Part shown: one piece after another, positions 46,424-55,541 of the stretch
Layout of the letters: the number at the start of each line of letters is the position of its first letter
How positions within the stretch are numbered: position 1 is the first letter of the stretch
NCBI GenBank assembly: GCA_934247115.1
Contig: CAKQIY010000013.1
Location: 1-62,120, forward strand
Source of the DNA: an uncultured Coprococcus sp.
GTDB taxonomy: Bacteria > Bacillota > Clostridia > Lachnospirales > Lachnospiraceae
Reading direction: 5' to 3'
DNA length: 62,120 bases
Position numbers and translations under genes: made by a program
The notes under the pieces: generated by a model
The model's input: only the letters and a program-made list of their open reading frames with translations
What the model was told of the DNA's origin: nothing
Database searches by the model: none

Positions 46424-46888
46424 ATGCTGAGGGAGTGGATCAAGAATATACTGGTGTGCAGTGTGCTGTTCTCAGTCATGCTGCACATAGCGCCGGATGC
46501 AAAGCTCAGGCGTTATGTACAGATCGCCGTTGGATTTGTCATGATGGTGGTTGCGGTGAGTCCGCTCACCGGACTGTTGTCACTGGATGACAGGATGGAG
46601 TACAACCTGTACGAGGAATCTCTGGGGATGGACATATCTGAGAGTGACAATAGTGTGTATGAGACATGTATGGAGGGCGTGGTGGAGCGATTTGTGGCTG
46701 ACAGATATGGCGGCAGCTGTAGTGTAAGCCTGACTCTGGACGAATCTCTTGGGATAGAACAGGTCGTTGTAACATTTGCCGGGCATCAGGCGGAGTCCTC
46801 CGACAAGGCACGTGAGGTGACGGCGGCGGTGGCGGAAGAGTATGGGATCGCCCCCGCCTGTATAAAAGTTGAGTGGGGTGGATTATGA
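46424..46888 (+). CDS. spoIIIAF: Stage III sporulation protein AF
   Basis: A 154-residue protein with two N-terminal membrane helices (ILVCSVLFSVMLHIA and YVQIAVGFVMMVVAVSPL) and a C-terminal ring-building-motif-like domain (about 80-150). It is a component of the A-Q channel in the mother-cell membrane. Its stop overlaps the start of spoIIIAG by four bases (ATGA), pointing to coupled translation. Confidence 0.9.
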   Translation: MLREWIKNILVCSVLFSVMLHIAPDAKLRRYVQIAVGFVMMVVAVSPLTGLLSLDDRMEYNLYEESLGMDISESDNSVYETCMEGVVERFVADRYGGSCSVSLTLDESLGIEQVVVTFAGHQAESSDKAREVTAAVAEEYGIAPACIKVEWGGL

Positions 46889-47484
46889 ATATAAAGGAGC
46901 TGTTAAAATGCGGCAACAACAGGATATACAGACTGATCCTCATTCTGCTTGCCGGGATATGTCTGATGATAGTGGTGTGGCCCACAGGAGACCGGAGCGG
47001 GCAGTCCGGGAAGAAATCTGATACTCAGGGCACGGCGGATACATGGAGCAGCATAACCGGTCAGGCAGACGATACGGACATATCCCAGGGCAGCGGACCG
47101 GGCCCGGAAGACACATCGGTGTATACAGAATATATGGAGGGCAGGCTTGCCGCCATACTCTCGGAGATGGGAGGTATATCGGATGTCAGCGTGATGCTCA
47201 CGGTCAGGGACAGCGGGCAGCAGGTGACACTCAAGGACACTGATACCAGCAGGAGTGAGACGGACAGCAGCAGTCAGGTGAGCATCACAGAGGAGACTGT
47301 CATGAGGGATGACGGCTCAGTTACAGAGCCATATGTGACGCAGTACAGGGAGCCGGAGATAGAGGGTGTTGTGGTGTGCTGCCGCGGCGCGGAAAATGGC
47401 GAGACAACGCTGAAGATAACGAGAGCAGTTCAGGCATTATTTGATGTTCCCACGCATAAGATTGTGATATTAGAAGCAAATTAA
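46885..47484 (+). CDS. spoIIIAG: Stage III sporulation protein AG
   Basis: A 199-residue bitopic protein. A membrane segment (about 15-33, YRLILILLAGICLMIVVW) is followed by a Gly/Ser/Asp-rich linker and an extracytoplasmic RBM domain (about 75-199) with EYMEGRLAAILSEMGGISDV and EGVVVCCRGAENGETTLKI. In Bacillus this protein forms a large ring spanning the intermembrane space. The ATG at 46885 overlapping the spoIIIAF stop is chosen over a GTG four codons earlier. Confidence 0.92.
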   Translation: MNIKELLKCGNNRIYRLILILLAGICLMIVVWPTGDRSGQSGKKSDTQGTADTWSSITGQADDTDISQGSGPGPEDTSVYTEYMEGRLAAILSEMGGISDVSVMLTVRDSGQQVTLKDTDTSRSETDSSSQVSITEETVMRDDGSVTEPYVTQYREPEIEGVVVCCRGAENGETTLKITRAVQALFDVPTHKIVILEAN

Positions 47485-47497
47485 TCATGGAGGGACT

Positions 47498-48145
47498 ATG
47501 AAGAAATTGGGTGGAAAGAACAGACTTGCTATCATTGCACTTGCGGTTATGATCGGTGTGGCCGGTTATATGAGCTTTGCAGATGCCGGAAAGGATAAGG
47601 CGAAGAAGGATAAGAAGCAGGGCAGTCAGGTGGAGACACTGAGCTATGAAGAACTGGCGTCCGGAGCGGAGGCGGAGAATTCCAAGGCACAGGCAGATGC
47701 GGCATCCACAGAGAGCAGTCTTCAGGAGGATGTGGAACTCAATGGACCCGAGGATTCCATAGGAGATGCGGTGCTCACCAGTGCACAGGTCAGCAGCAGT
47801 ATGGCATCAGCGAAGCTCACAAGGGAGCAGAACAGGTCAAGGAGCAGAGAGGCGCTTATGGATATCATAGGTGATGAGGCTCTGAGTGAGGATGCCAAGA
47901 AGGAGGCTGCAGATACATATGTGAAGCTGAATGACACCATAGAGAAGGAGACAGACGTGGAGACTGCTCTTGCGGCAAGGGGATATGAGGATGCCATAGT
48001 GACCATAAGTGATGGAGCCGTGGATGTGGCTCTGGGCAACGCCGACATAAGCGACAGCGAGAGAGCCCAGATAGAGGACATAGTTACACGCAAAACGGGG
48101 TATGATATAAGCAGTGTAGTTATATCGGTGGCTGAGGACAAATAG
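47498..48145 (+). CDS. spoIIIAH: Stage III sporulation protein AH (SpoIIQ partner)
   Basis: A 215-residue bitopic protein. A membrane segment (about 9-27, AIIALAVMIGVAGYMSFA) precedes a charged low-complexity linker and a C-terminal YscJ/FliF-like RBM domain. The core EQNRSRSREALMDIIGDEAL and KKEAADTYVKLNDTIEKE is the SpoIIIAH signature. It binds SpoIIQ of the forespore across the intermembrane space. It is the last gene of the operon. spoIIQ is not in this window. Confidence 0.93.
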   Translation: MKKLGGKNRLAIIALAVMIGVAGYMSFADAGKDKAKKDKKQGSQVETLSYEELASGAEAENSKAQADAASTESSLQEDVELNGPEDSIGDAVLTSAQVSSSMASAKLTREQNRSRSREALMDIIGDEALSEDAKKEAADTYVKLNDTIEKETDVETALAARGYEDAIVTISDGAVDVALGNADISDSERAQIEDIVTRKTGYDISSVVISVAEDK

Positions 48146-48180
48146 CTGTCAGGCCTGAGACCTGTGCACACCGCATATAC

Positions 48181-48209
48181 TTGCAAAAACCTTGCTGTGA
48201 GATTATAAT
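48181..48209 (+). promoter_or_regulatory. SigA-type promoter of the asp23-nusB-xseA operon
   Basis: TTGCAA (48181-48186), 17-base spacer, perfect TATAAT (48204-48209), about 70 bases before asp23. It separates the sporulation operon from the housekeeping genes. Confidence 0.8.
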
Positions 48210-48277
48210 AGGGTTCAAAGAGTCTAAAAATCAGATAAGGTGGCCTTTGGGCCTTTGAGATAGCGGGAGGTATGATC

Positions 48278-48712
48278 ATGAGTGACAATGTTAATGAGAA
48301 TATCGTGAGTGAAAGCGGCGCGGCAGTGGGCGGCGCAGTTCAGGATGGTTCATACAATATAGAAGAGAACAATTCTCTGGGCAAGGTACAGATAGCCGAC
48401 GATGTTGTGGCTATCATAGCAGGTCTTGCCGCCGGAGAGGTAGAAGGTGTGTACAGACTTACAGGCAACCTGACGAATGAGCTTGCATCCAAGCTTGGAA
48501 GAAAGAACCCGGCAAAGGGAGTCAAGGTAGATCTTCTTCCCGGCAAGGTGAAGGTTGATATAGCTATAGAGGTTCTGTATGAGTACAGCATACCTTCAGT
48601 GTCAGCCCAGGTTCAGGATAAGGTTAAGCAGGCTATAGAGACCATGACCGGACTGAGCGTGGAGGAAGTCAACATAAGGATAGCCGGAGTTCGCATGAGC
48701 GAGGGCAGATAG
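48278..48712 (+). CDS. Asp23/Gls24 family envelope stress protein
   Basis: A 144-residue Asp23 (DUF322) protein with the core VQIADDVVAIIAGLAAGEVEGV, VKVDIAIEVLYEYSIPSV and the C-terminal MTGLSVEEVNIRIAGVRM. Family members associate with the membrane through partners and have been linked to envelope homeostasis. It normally precedes nusB in Clostridia. The ATG at 48278 is seven bases after GGGAGG; an ATG two codons earlier is too close to that site. Confidence 0.92.
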   Translation: MSDNVNENIVSESGAAVGGAVQDGSYNIEENNSLGKVQIADDVVAIIAGLAAGEVEGVYRLTGNLTNELASKLGRKNPAKGVKVDLLPGKVKVDIAIEVLYEYSIPSVSAQVQDKVKQAIETMTGLSVEEVNIRIAGVRMSEGR

Positions 48713-48740
48713 ATAACGTATAGATAACGGAGAGGAAGCT

Positions 48741-49238
48741 ATGACTAGAAGAGAGATAAGAGATAAGGTATTCAAGATCGTGTTTACAGCAGAGTTCAAC
48801 ACCCCTGAGGAGATGCAGGAGCAGATAGATCTCGCATTCGACTGTGAGATGCCGGGGGATGAGGAAGATGATCCTATGCTGTACGCCATCGTGTCGGAGG
48901 ATGACAGAGAGTATATCACAGCCAAGGTGAAGGATATAATCGCGAAGAAGGCTGAGATAGATGAGAAGATATCAGAGATATCAGAGGGTTGGAAGCTTCC
49001 ACGTATAGGCAAGGAGGAACTGGCGATACTCAGACTTGGAGTGTATGAGATACTGTACGATGAGACCATACCTGCCAAGGTAGCGATCAATGAAGCGGTG
49101 GAGCTTGCCAAGAAGTACTGTGATGTATCTGCAAGCAAGTTTGTGAATGCACTTCTCGCCAAGCTGGTGAAGAAGGATGGAACACCGAAGAGCGCCGGTG
49201 AGACAGAGGAAGGCGGAACAGATGCCTCAGCAGAATAA
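48741..49238 (+). CDS. nusB: Transcription antitermination protein NusB
   Basis: A 165-residue all-helical NusB opening TRREIRDKVFKIVFTAEFN, with the family motif WKLPRIGKEELAILRLGVYEILYDETIPAKVAINEAVELAKKY split over its C-terminal helices and FVNALLAKL at the end. It binds BoxA with S10 in rRNA transcription. A short Gly/Glu tail overlaps the xseA start by 17 bases. Confidence 0.96.
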   Translation: MTRREIRDKVFKIVFTAEFNTPEEMQEQIDLAFDCEMPGDEEDDPMLYAIVSEDDREYITAKVKDIIAKKAEIDEKISEISEGWKLPRIGKEELAILRLGVYEILYDETIPAKVAINEAVELAKKYCDVSASKFVNALLAKLVKKDGTPKSAGETEEGGTDASAE

Positions 49239-50496
49239 TGTATATACGGTCAGAGAGCTCAATGAGAGGATAAAGGATCTTGTGACAGGTGAGCCGTGGC
49301 TTGGGAATGTGTGTGTGGTTGGAGAGATAAGCGGCTTCGGCCGGGACAAGAAGAACCACGCATACTTCAGTCTCAAGGATCCAAGTGGAGTTCTCTCAGC
49401 AGTTATGTTTGCCGGCAAGCAGATGAATGGTTTAAGATTTGCGCCAAAGGATGGAGATAAGGTGAACGCCTTTGGACACATAGATGTCTTTGTAAGAGAC
49501 GGAAAGTATCAGCTCTATGTAGACAGACTGGTGCGAGTGGGTGATGGTGAGGTGAATGCTAAGCTTGAGAAACTCATGGCCAGACTGGACGGCATGGGGC
49601 TGTTTTCGCAAGAATACAAGAAGCCGATCCCGAAGTACCCGAGAAGGATAGGCGTGGTGACTGCCGGTGAGAAGGCGGCCATAAGTGATATCAGGGCGGT
49701 TGCTGCCAAGAGGGATCCTTATGCACAGCTGATATGTTATCCTGCTACTGTGCAGGGACAGTATGCGGCAGCAGACATAGCCCGGGGAATAGAGATGCTG
49801 GATTCCATGGGAGTGGACGTGATCATAGTGGGACGCGGCGGAGGCTCCAAGGAGAACCTGTGGGCGTTCAATGAGGAACAGGTGGCATGGGCTATATTCA
49901 ACGCTGAGACACCTATTGTCACTGCGACGGGACATGAGATAGACAATACCGTGGCAGATCTTGTGGCAGATCTTCGTGAGTCCAATCCGTCAACTGCGAT
50001 GACCCGTATACTTCCGGAGGTGAAGAATACGGTAGCAGAATTCGACAGAAGGATGGCATATATGGAGTCGGTCATGCAGACGAGGCTGGACAGACTGACC
50101 AGAAGTCTGGAGGGATATGACAGACAGCTGAGACTGCTCAGCCCTGCGGCCAAGATGGACAGGCAGATGGAACAGCTTGACAGGATCAGGGACAGACTGG
50201 ATGCGGGAATGGCTGCGAGATTCAGCAATACAACAGACAGATGCACCAGACTTGGAGACCGGATAGAGAGCTCCATGGAGAGGAAATATCAGCTCAGGAG
50301 CAATGCGCTGGCTGTCATGATAGAGCGTATACACGGACTGTCACCGACGGCAAAGCTCATCAATGGATTCGGATATATAGCGTCGGAGGGCGATCCGGTG
50401 AGGTCGGCTTCTGATGTTGAAGCCGGGGATAATATGGAGATCACTCTTCATGATGGCAGAATACAGGCTGTTGTCACAGGTACGATAAAGGACTGA
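49222..50496 (+). CDS. xseA: Exodeoxyribonuclease VII large subunit
   Basis: A 424-residue XseA. The N-terminal OB fold reads VCVVGEISGFGRDKKNHAYF. The catalytic core follows with GVVTAGEKAAISDI, IIVGRGGGSKENLWAFNEE, TATGHEIDNTVADLVAD and STAMTRILPE, then a long coiled coil (about 270-390). With XseB it degrades single-stranded DNA. The ATG at 49222 (MPQQNNVYTVRELNERI) matches the family N terminus; the 15-codon upstream extension runs through nusB and is rejected. Confidence 0.96.
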   Translation: MPQQNNVYTVRELNERIKDLVTGEPWLGNVCVVGEISGFGRDKKNHAYFSLKDPSGVLSAVMFAGKQMNGLRFAPKDGDKVNAFGHIDVFVRDGKYQLYVDRLVRVGDGEVNAKLEKLMARLDGMGLFSQEYKKPIPKYPRRIGVVTAGEKAAISDIRAVAAKRDPYAQLICYPATVQGQYAAADIARGIEMLDSMGVDVIIVGRGGGSKENLWAFNEEQVAWAIFNAETPIVTATGHEIDNTVADLVADLRESNPSTAMTRILPEVKNTVAEFDRRMAYMESVMQTRLDRLTRSLEGYDRQLRLLSPAAKMDRQMEQLDRIRDRLDAGMAARFSNTTDRCTRLGDRIESSMERKYQLRSNALAVMIERIHGLSPTAKLINGFGYIASEGDPVRSASDVEAGDNMEITLHDGRIQAVVTGTIKD

Positions 50497-50521
50497 TGTC
50501 CAATTGACAGGAGGAACAGAT

Positions 50522-50758
50522 ATGGCAGAGGATATACAGAAGACTGCAGGTCAGGAGGATGGCCTGGGCGATTTATCTATAGAGGAAGCACTTGGACGGC
50601 TGGACGAGATCGCAGCTGCGCTGGAAAGCTCAGAGACAGCTCTCAAGGAGTCACTTGAGCTGTATTCGGAGGGCGTGCAGCTGGTGAACAGATGTAAGAA
50701 TTATCTGTGTGATGTGCAGAAAGAGATGATCACACTCAGTGGACAGGAGGGTGTATGA
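50522..50758 (+). CDS. xseB: Exodeoxyribonuclease VII small subunit
   Basis: A 78-residue XseB with the signature LSIEEALGRLDEIAAALESS and LKESLELYSEGVQLVNRCKNYL. The ATG at 50522 follows AGGAGG; an upstream in-frame TTG would add six residues without a site. Its stop overlaps the following ispA start, typical of the xseA-xseB-ispA chain. Confidence 0.95.
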   Translation: MAEDIQKTAGQEDGLGDLSIEEALGRLDEIAAALESSETALKESLELYSEGVQLVNRCKNYLCDVQKEMITLSGQEGV

Positions 50759-51714
50759 TGGGCGCAGGGAATGCAGATACGTATACAGGCGGCAATATTG
50801 ACGATGTTATCAGGAGCAAGGCGGACAGGATCAGTGATATAGTGAGAAGTTATCTGCCTGATATAGAGGGATTCCCGAAGACGGTGTGTCAGGCCATGGA
50901 ATATTCCGTGGATGCGGGAGGCAAGAGACTCAGGCCAATGCTCATGGAGGAGACCTACAGACTGTTTGGAGGCACCTCCGATGTAATAGAGCCATTTATG
51001 GCGGCTATAGAGATGATACATACATATTCACTCATACACGATGATCTGCCGGCTCTGGACAATGATGAGTACAGAAGGGGACGTAAGACCTCCCATGTGG
51101 TATTTGGTGAGGCCATGGCCATACTTGCCGGCGATGCCCTTCTCAACTATGCTTATGAGACGGCATGCAAGGCATTTGCCATGAATGCGGCTGCTGCGGA
51201 AGCAGACGGCGTGGATGTGAATGCCGGCATGAAGAGGATTGCCGATGCACTATGTGTCCTGGCGAGAAAGCCCGGCATATATGGCATGATAGGAGGGCAG
51301 GTTGTCGACGTGGAGATGACTGGCAGTGCCCTGTCCAAGGAGCAGCTCGAATATGTATACGAGAACAAGACAGGCGCGCTGATAGAGGCGTCCATGATGA
51401 TAGGAGCTATACTTGCCGGTGCTGATGAAGCGCAGATACAGGCGGTGGAGAAGATCGCCTCAGATGTGGGCATGGCATTTCAGGTACAGGATGACATACT
51501 CGACGTGTGCGGCGACAGTGCAGTGCTGGGTAAGCCGGTGAACAGTGATGAGGAGAACGGCAAGGTTACATATGTCACGATCCATGGAGTGGAAGGATCA
51601 AGGGCTTATGTAAAGGAGTTGTCAGAGAGAGCAGTAAGAGAATTGGAAGAGATAGGCGGGGCAAATGAGTTCCTGAAGGAGCTCGTGGTCTGGCTCATAA
51701 GCAGAGACAGATAG
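50758..51714 (+). CDS. ispA: Farnesyl diphosphate synthase (polyprenyl synthetase family)
   Basis: A 318-residue short-chain prenyltransferase. The first Asp-rich motif is IHDDLPALDNDEYRRGRKTSH, the second is FQVQDDILDVCGD, and the allylic-substrate GGKRLRPML motif is near residue 62. It condenses IPP with DMAPP and GPP to farnesyl diphosphate. The downstream dxs supplies the isoprenoid precursors, so the pair belongs to one pathway. Two adjacent ATGs (50755, 50758) are possible; the second has better spacing from AGGAGGG. Confidence 0.94.
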   Translation: MGAGNADTYTGGNIDDVIRSKADRISDIVRSYLPDIEGFPKTVCQAMEYSVDAGGKRLRPMLMEETYRLFGGTSDVIEPFMAAIEMIHTYSLIHDDLPALDNDEYRRGRKTSHVVFGEAMAILAGDALLNYAYETACKAFAMNAAAAEADGVDVNAGMKRIADALCVLARKPGIYGMIGGQVVDVEMTGSALSKEQLEYVYENKTGALIEASMMIGAILAGADEAQIQAVEKIASDVGMAFQVQDDILDVCGDSAVLGKPVNSDEENGKVTYVTIHGVEGSRAYVKELSERAVRELEEIGGANEFLKELVVWLISRDR

Positions 51715-51735
51715 AACGCTTGTCAAGGTGTGCAT

Positions 51736-53613
51736 ATGAATATACTGGATAGAATAAATAAACCGAATGACATAAAGGATATAGACAGGGAGGAGCTGCC
51801 GGTACTTGCGGATGAGATAAGGGAATTCCTCGTATCACGGGTGAGCGAGACCGGTGGACATCTCGCCCCGAATCTTGGCTGTGTGGAGCTGACCATGGCC
51901 CTCCACAGGGTGCTGGATTTCCCTGAGGATAAGCTTATATGGGATGTGGGACACCAGTCCTATGTCCACAAGATACTTACAGGAAGAAAGAATGAGATGG
52001 GCACGCTCAGGCAGTTTGGAGGCATGAGTGGATTCCCGAAGACCAGCGAGAGCGATTGTGATGCGTTCAACACCGGGCACAGCTCCACGTCCATATCCGT
52101 GGCACTTGGAATGGCGTGTGCCAGAAGCATCAAGGGGACCCATGAGAATATAGCAGCGGTCATTGGCGATGGAGCATTCACCGGAGGTATGGTGTATGAG
52201 GCCATGAACAACATGTCCCAGATCAAGACAAGCTGTCTGGTGGTGCTGAATGACAACAATATGTCCATAGATCAGAATGTGGGTGGTATGTCAACATATC
52301 TGAGCAAGCTCAGAGTGGGACAGCAGTACAACGATTTCAAAGGACATGTGGAGAATATGCTCATGAAGATTCCTGTTGCAGGAGAGCATCTGGCGAGGGG
52401 TCTGAAGAAGTCCAAGGATTCCATCAAGCAGATATTTGTTCCGGGAATGTTCTTCGAGGAGCTTGGTGTGACATATATAGGCCCCATCGATGGCCATGAT
52501 ATCGAAGTGATGGAGGCCACCTTCCGCAGAGCCCTTCAGCTGAATAAGCCTATACTTGTCCATGTCAAGACAGTGAAGGGCAAGGGATACACCCATGCGG
52601 AGCGCCACCCGAGTTATTTCCATGGGGTAGATCCATTTGACATACAGACTGGAAAGGTCCTGAAGGAGAAGAAAGCCATGACGAATACGGGAGTGTTCGC
52701 CAGAAAGCTTGTGGAGCTTGGAAGAAAGGATCCCCGAATAGCAGCCATCACAGCAGCCATGGGAAAGGGAACAGGTGTATCGAAGTTCGCTGCGGAATTC
52801 CCTGACAGGGCATTTGACGTGGGAATTGCGGAGGAGCATGCGGTGACATTTGCGGCTGGACTTGCTGCATCCGGACTTGTGCCTGTTGTGGCGATCTATT
52901 CATCATTCCTGCAGAGGGCTTATGACCAGATACTGCATGACGTGTGTCTGCAGAATCTTCATGTGATACTGGCTGTGGACCGGTCAGGACTGGTCGGTGC
53001 TGACGGAGATACGCATCAGGGAATATTCGACACTGCATTTCTGTCACATATGCCGAACATGACGATCATCGCGCCGAAGAACAGGTATGAGCTGACCAGA
53101 GCCATGGAGTGGGCAGTGGAGTATGACGGTCCTGTGGCCATCAAGTATTCCCGTGGTGATGCCTACTATGGACTTCGGGAGCATGAAGCGCCGATCGAGC
53201 TTGGACGCAGTGAGGTGATCCACAGAGGAAAGGGTATCGCACTGGTTGCGGTTGGCAATATGGTTGAGGAGACTGAGAAGCTGTGGAACAGATTCAGCCA
53301 GGAGGGCATGGATGTCACATTTGTCAATGCGAGATTCCTTAAGCCCGTTGATACTGAGCTTATAGAGGATCTTTCAAAGGATCATGACCGCATAGTTGTC
53401 ATAGAGGAAGGAATCAAGCACGGCGGATATGGTTCGCTGGTGGAGGAATATGCCGAGGAGCATGCACTGCCTGTGAAGGTGACGGTATGCGCCATAGAGG
53501 ACAGATTTGTACAGCACGGAAGTGTGCCTGAGCTTAGGAGAATGCTTGGACTTGATATGGATTCTGTACATGACAGGATCCTGGCAGATATAGAGGATGG
53601 AACGCGTAGTTAA
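51736..53613 (+). CDS. dxs: 1-deoxy-D-xylulose-5-phosphate synthase
   Basis: A 625-residue thiamine-diphosphate enzyme. The N-terminal motifs are GGHLAPNLGCVELTMALH, IWDVGHQSYVHKILTGR, the ThDP-binding GDGAFTGGMVYEAMNN and LNDNNMSIDQNVGG. The central pyrimidine domain has DVGIAEEHAVTFAAGLA and DRSGLVGADGDTHQG, and the C-terminal transketolase domain includes VIEEGIKHGGYGSLVEEY. It starts the methylerythritol phosphate pathway from pyruvate and glyceraldehyde 3-phosphate. The ATG at 51736 follows AAGGTG; a GTG two codons earlier is an alternative. Confidence 0.97.
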   Translation: MNILDRINKPNDIKDIDREELPVLADEIREFLVSRVSETGGHLAPNLGCVELTMALHRVLDFPEDKLIWDVGHQSYVHKILTGRKNEMGTLRQFGGMSGFPKTSESDCDAFNTGHSSTSISVALGMACARSIKGTHENIAAVIGDGAFTGGMVYEAMNNMSQIKTSCLVVLNDNNMSIDQNVGGMSTYLSKLRVGQQYNDFKGHVENMLMKIPVAGEHLARGLKKSKDSIKQIFVPGMFFEELGVTYIGPIDGHDIEVMEATFRRALQLNKPILVHVKTVKGKGYTHAERHPSYFHGVDPFDIQTGKVLKEKKAMTNTGVFARKLVELGRKDPRIAAITAAMGKGTGVSKFAAEFPDRAFDVGIAEEHAVTFAAGLAASGLVPVVAIYSSFLQRAYDQILHDVCLQNLHVILAVDRSGLVGADGDTHQGIFDTAFLSHMPNMTIIAPKNRYELTRAMEWAVEYDGPVAIKYSRGDAYYGLREHEAPIELGRSEVIHRGKGIALVAVGNMVEETEKLWNRFSQEGMDVTFVNARFLKPVDTELIEDLSKDHDRIVVIEEGIKHGGYGSLVEEYAEEHALPVKVTVCAIEDRFVQHGSVPELRRMLGLDMDSVHDRILADIEDGTRS

Positions 53614-53632
53614 CAGATAAAGAGGAAGACAG

Positions 53633-54439
53633 ATGAAGAAGAGATTGGACGTGCTTCTGGTTGAACAGGGGCTTGCGGATTCCCGTGAGAAGGCGAAGGC
53701 CATCATCATGTCGGGGATAGTATATGTAGACAACAATAAAGAGGACAAAGCCGGAACTACATTTGAGGAGACTGCGAAGATCGAGGTCAGAGGCAGCACC
53801 CTGAAGTACGTGAGCCGAGGTGGTCTGAAGCTTGAGAAAGCCATGGATCATTTCGGTGTGACTCTTGAATGCAAGGTTGCCATGGATGTGGGTGCGTCCA
53901 CGGGCGGCTTCACGGACTGCATGCTCCAGAATGGTGCGGTTAAGGTGTATTCGGTCGATGTAGGTCATGGACAGCTTGCATGGAAGCTCAGGAATGATGA
54001 GCGTGTTGTGTGCATGGAGAAGACGAATATCAGGTATGTGACACCTGAGGATATAGCGGACAGGATAGAGTTCGCATCCATAGATGTATCATTCATATCC
54101 CTCACCAAGGTACTGCCGGCTGTTAAGGAGCTTCTCACTCCGGAGGGCGAGATAGTCTGCCTTATAAAGCCTCAGTTTGAGGCCGGCAGGGAAAAGGTCG
54201 GCAAGAAGGGCGTTGTCAGGGAGCAGTCCACCCATATAGAGGTGGTGGAGATGATCGTGGATTACGCAAGAAGCATCGGCTTCAGGACACTTCACCTCAG
54301 CTACTCACCTATCAAGGGTCCTGAGGGCAACATAGAATATCTTCTGCACCTGTCAATGGACAGCAGCCTCGAAGACGCGGAGTTCGACATCCCCGCGCTT
54401 GTGGCAGAATCCCACGCGGAGCTGAGCGGCGGGAAGTAA
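53633..54439 (+). CDS. tlyA: TlyA family rRNA methyltransferase / putative hemolysin
   Basis: A 268-residue protein. The N-terminal S4 RNA-binding domain (KKRLDVLLVEQGLADSREKA) is followed by a FtsJ-like methyltransferase with YVSRGGLKLEKAMDHF, the SAM loop AMDVGASTGGFTDCML and the catalytic-type ASIDVSFISLTKVLP. In mycobacteria TlyA methylates 16S and 23S rRNA; in Firmicutes the target is less clear. The order dxs-tlyA-nadK-argR-recN is conserved among Firmicutes, but here 246 bases of structured non-coding DNA separate tlyA from nadK. Confidence 0.93.
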   Translation: MKKRLDVLLVEQGLADSREKAKAIIMSGIVYVDNNKEDKAGTTFEETAKIEVRGSTLKYVSRGGLKLEKAMDHFGVTLECKVAMDVGASTGGFTDCMLQNGAVKVYSVDVGHGQLAWKLRNDERVVCMEKTNIRYVTPEDIADRIEFASIDVSFISLTKVLPAVKELLTPEGEIVCLIKPQFEAGREKVGKKGVVREQSTHIEVVEMIVDYARSIGFRTLHLSYSPIKGPEGNIEYLLHLSMDSSLEDAEFDIPALVAESHAELSGGK

Positions 54440-54460
54440 GGCAGGAATATACGTACGAAT

Positions 54461-54662
54461 CGGCTGGATAGTGTTAGTGTATTATAATTTTTATATATTT
54501 GCGATATTAGCGATACCATGGAGGGGAATACGAGGTCGCCGGTCCTTAGGTGGCGCGAAAGCGGCATCTTAGTACCGCTGCAGACTGAGTTAAGCGGGAA
54601 CGCCCCCGGAATGGTATGCTAATATCGCAAATATGTGATGTGGATAATACACTATCCAGCCG
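54461..54662 (+). ncRNA. Candidate structured RNA or miniature inverted-repeat element between tlyA and nadK
   Basis: A 202-base element closed by perfect arms. The 13-base outer arm 54461-54473 (CGGCTGGATAGTG) pairs with 54650-54662. A 17-base inner arm, ATATTTGCGATATTAGC (54495-54511), pairs perfectly with 54618-54634, and ATACCAT (54513-54519) pairs with ATGGTAT (54611-54617). Inside, AGCGG/CCGCT (54560-54564, 54575-54579) and CGCC/GGCG (54537-54540, 54552-54555) form smaller hairpins around a GCGAAAGC turn. A -10-like TATAAT is at 54483. No ORF on either strand looks real. I could not match it to 6S, SRP, tmRNA, RNase P or common riboswitches from memory. Confidence 0.6.
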
Positions 54663-54685
54663 ATGAGAAATAAAAGGAGTCGGAT

Positions 54686-55540
54686 ATGGATAAGTTTTTT
54701 GTAGTGTACAACCCGGATAAAGACAAGGATTCTCCCTTCAGATACGACCTGGAAGAATACATCAGGGCCCATGGCAGCAGCAGTGGGAGCATGGACTGCT
54801 ACAGCTTCAGTGCCCTGACCAAGCAGGAGATCACAGGAGCGCTTGACAGCTATGATTGCATCCTGGTGCTCGGCGGTGATGGTACACTTCTGAATGCCGC
54901 ATCCAGTGCCAGCCATGTGGACATTCCGATGTTCGGTATCAATCTTGGCACGGTTGGATTCCTTACAGAGGGGGAGGTCAACGACTGGCAGGTGATCATG
55001 GACAGACTTATGGCGGATGATTTCTCCATGCAGGAGCGCATGATGATCCGGGGAACAGTTCGTACAGGAGATGGTGAGGTGTGCCGCAAGAGGGCTCTGA
55101 ATGACATCGTCATAAGCCGTGCGGGCTTCTCCAGACTCATAGGGCTGGATGTGTATGTGAATGGAAGCTTTCTGAACGCATACGAGGGAGATGGAATCAT
55201 AGTGTCGACTCCCACAGGTTCAACAGGATATAACCTGTCGGCTGGCGGCCCCATAGTCGATCCTATGGCCAGACTGCTTATCATTACCCCTGTGTGTCCT
55301 CATTCGCTGACATCCAAGAGTATAGTGCTGCCGAGCGATGCCCATGTGTCCATAGCCATAGCCAAGAAGAGGAAGACTCAGGATACAGAGGCCATAGTAT
55401 CATTTGACGGGGGCAACGATTACGAGCTGTCGGCCGGTGATGTGCTGGATATATGTGCATCGCAGAGAACGACGAAGCTGATCAAGGCCAGCGACGTGAA
55501 TTTCTATGAGATACTCAGAAATAAGCTTGGGGGAAAATAG
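54686..55540 (+). CDS. nadK: NAD(+) kinase
   Basis: A 284-residue NAD kinase. It has the diagnostic VLGGDGTLLNAA loop, INLGTVGFLTEG, ALNDIVISRAG and the C-terminal-domain motif STPTGSTGYNLSAGGPIV. It phosphorylates NAD to NADP. AAAGGAG precedes the ATG. The downstream argR begins one base after its stop, so they form a tight operon with recN. Confidence 0.96.
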   Translation: MDKFFVVYNPDKDKDSPFRYDLEEYIRAHGSSSGSMDCYSFSALTKQEITGALDSYDCILVLGGDGTLLNAASSASHVDIPMFGINLGTVGFLTEGEVNDWQVIMDRLMADDFSMQERMMIRGTVRTGDGEVCRKRALNDIVISRAGFSRLIGLDVYVNGSFLNAYEGDGIIVSTPTGSTGYNLSAGGPIVDPMARLLIITPVCPHSLTSKSIVLPSDAHVSIAIAKKRKTQDTEAIVSFDGGNDYELSAGDVLDICASQRTTKLIKASDVNFYEILRNKLGGK

Positions 55541-55541
55541 C

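Noticed and set aside
54461..54662. 6S RNA, SRP RNA, RNase P RNA, tmRNA or a T-box
   Set aside because: The closing stems are too regular and the diagnostic internal sequences (for example the SRP GGAAGG-type loop or T-box TGG-containing bulge) are not present. A formal covariance search could still change this.
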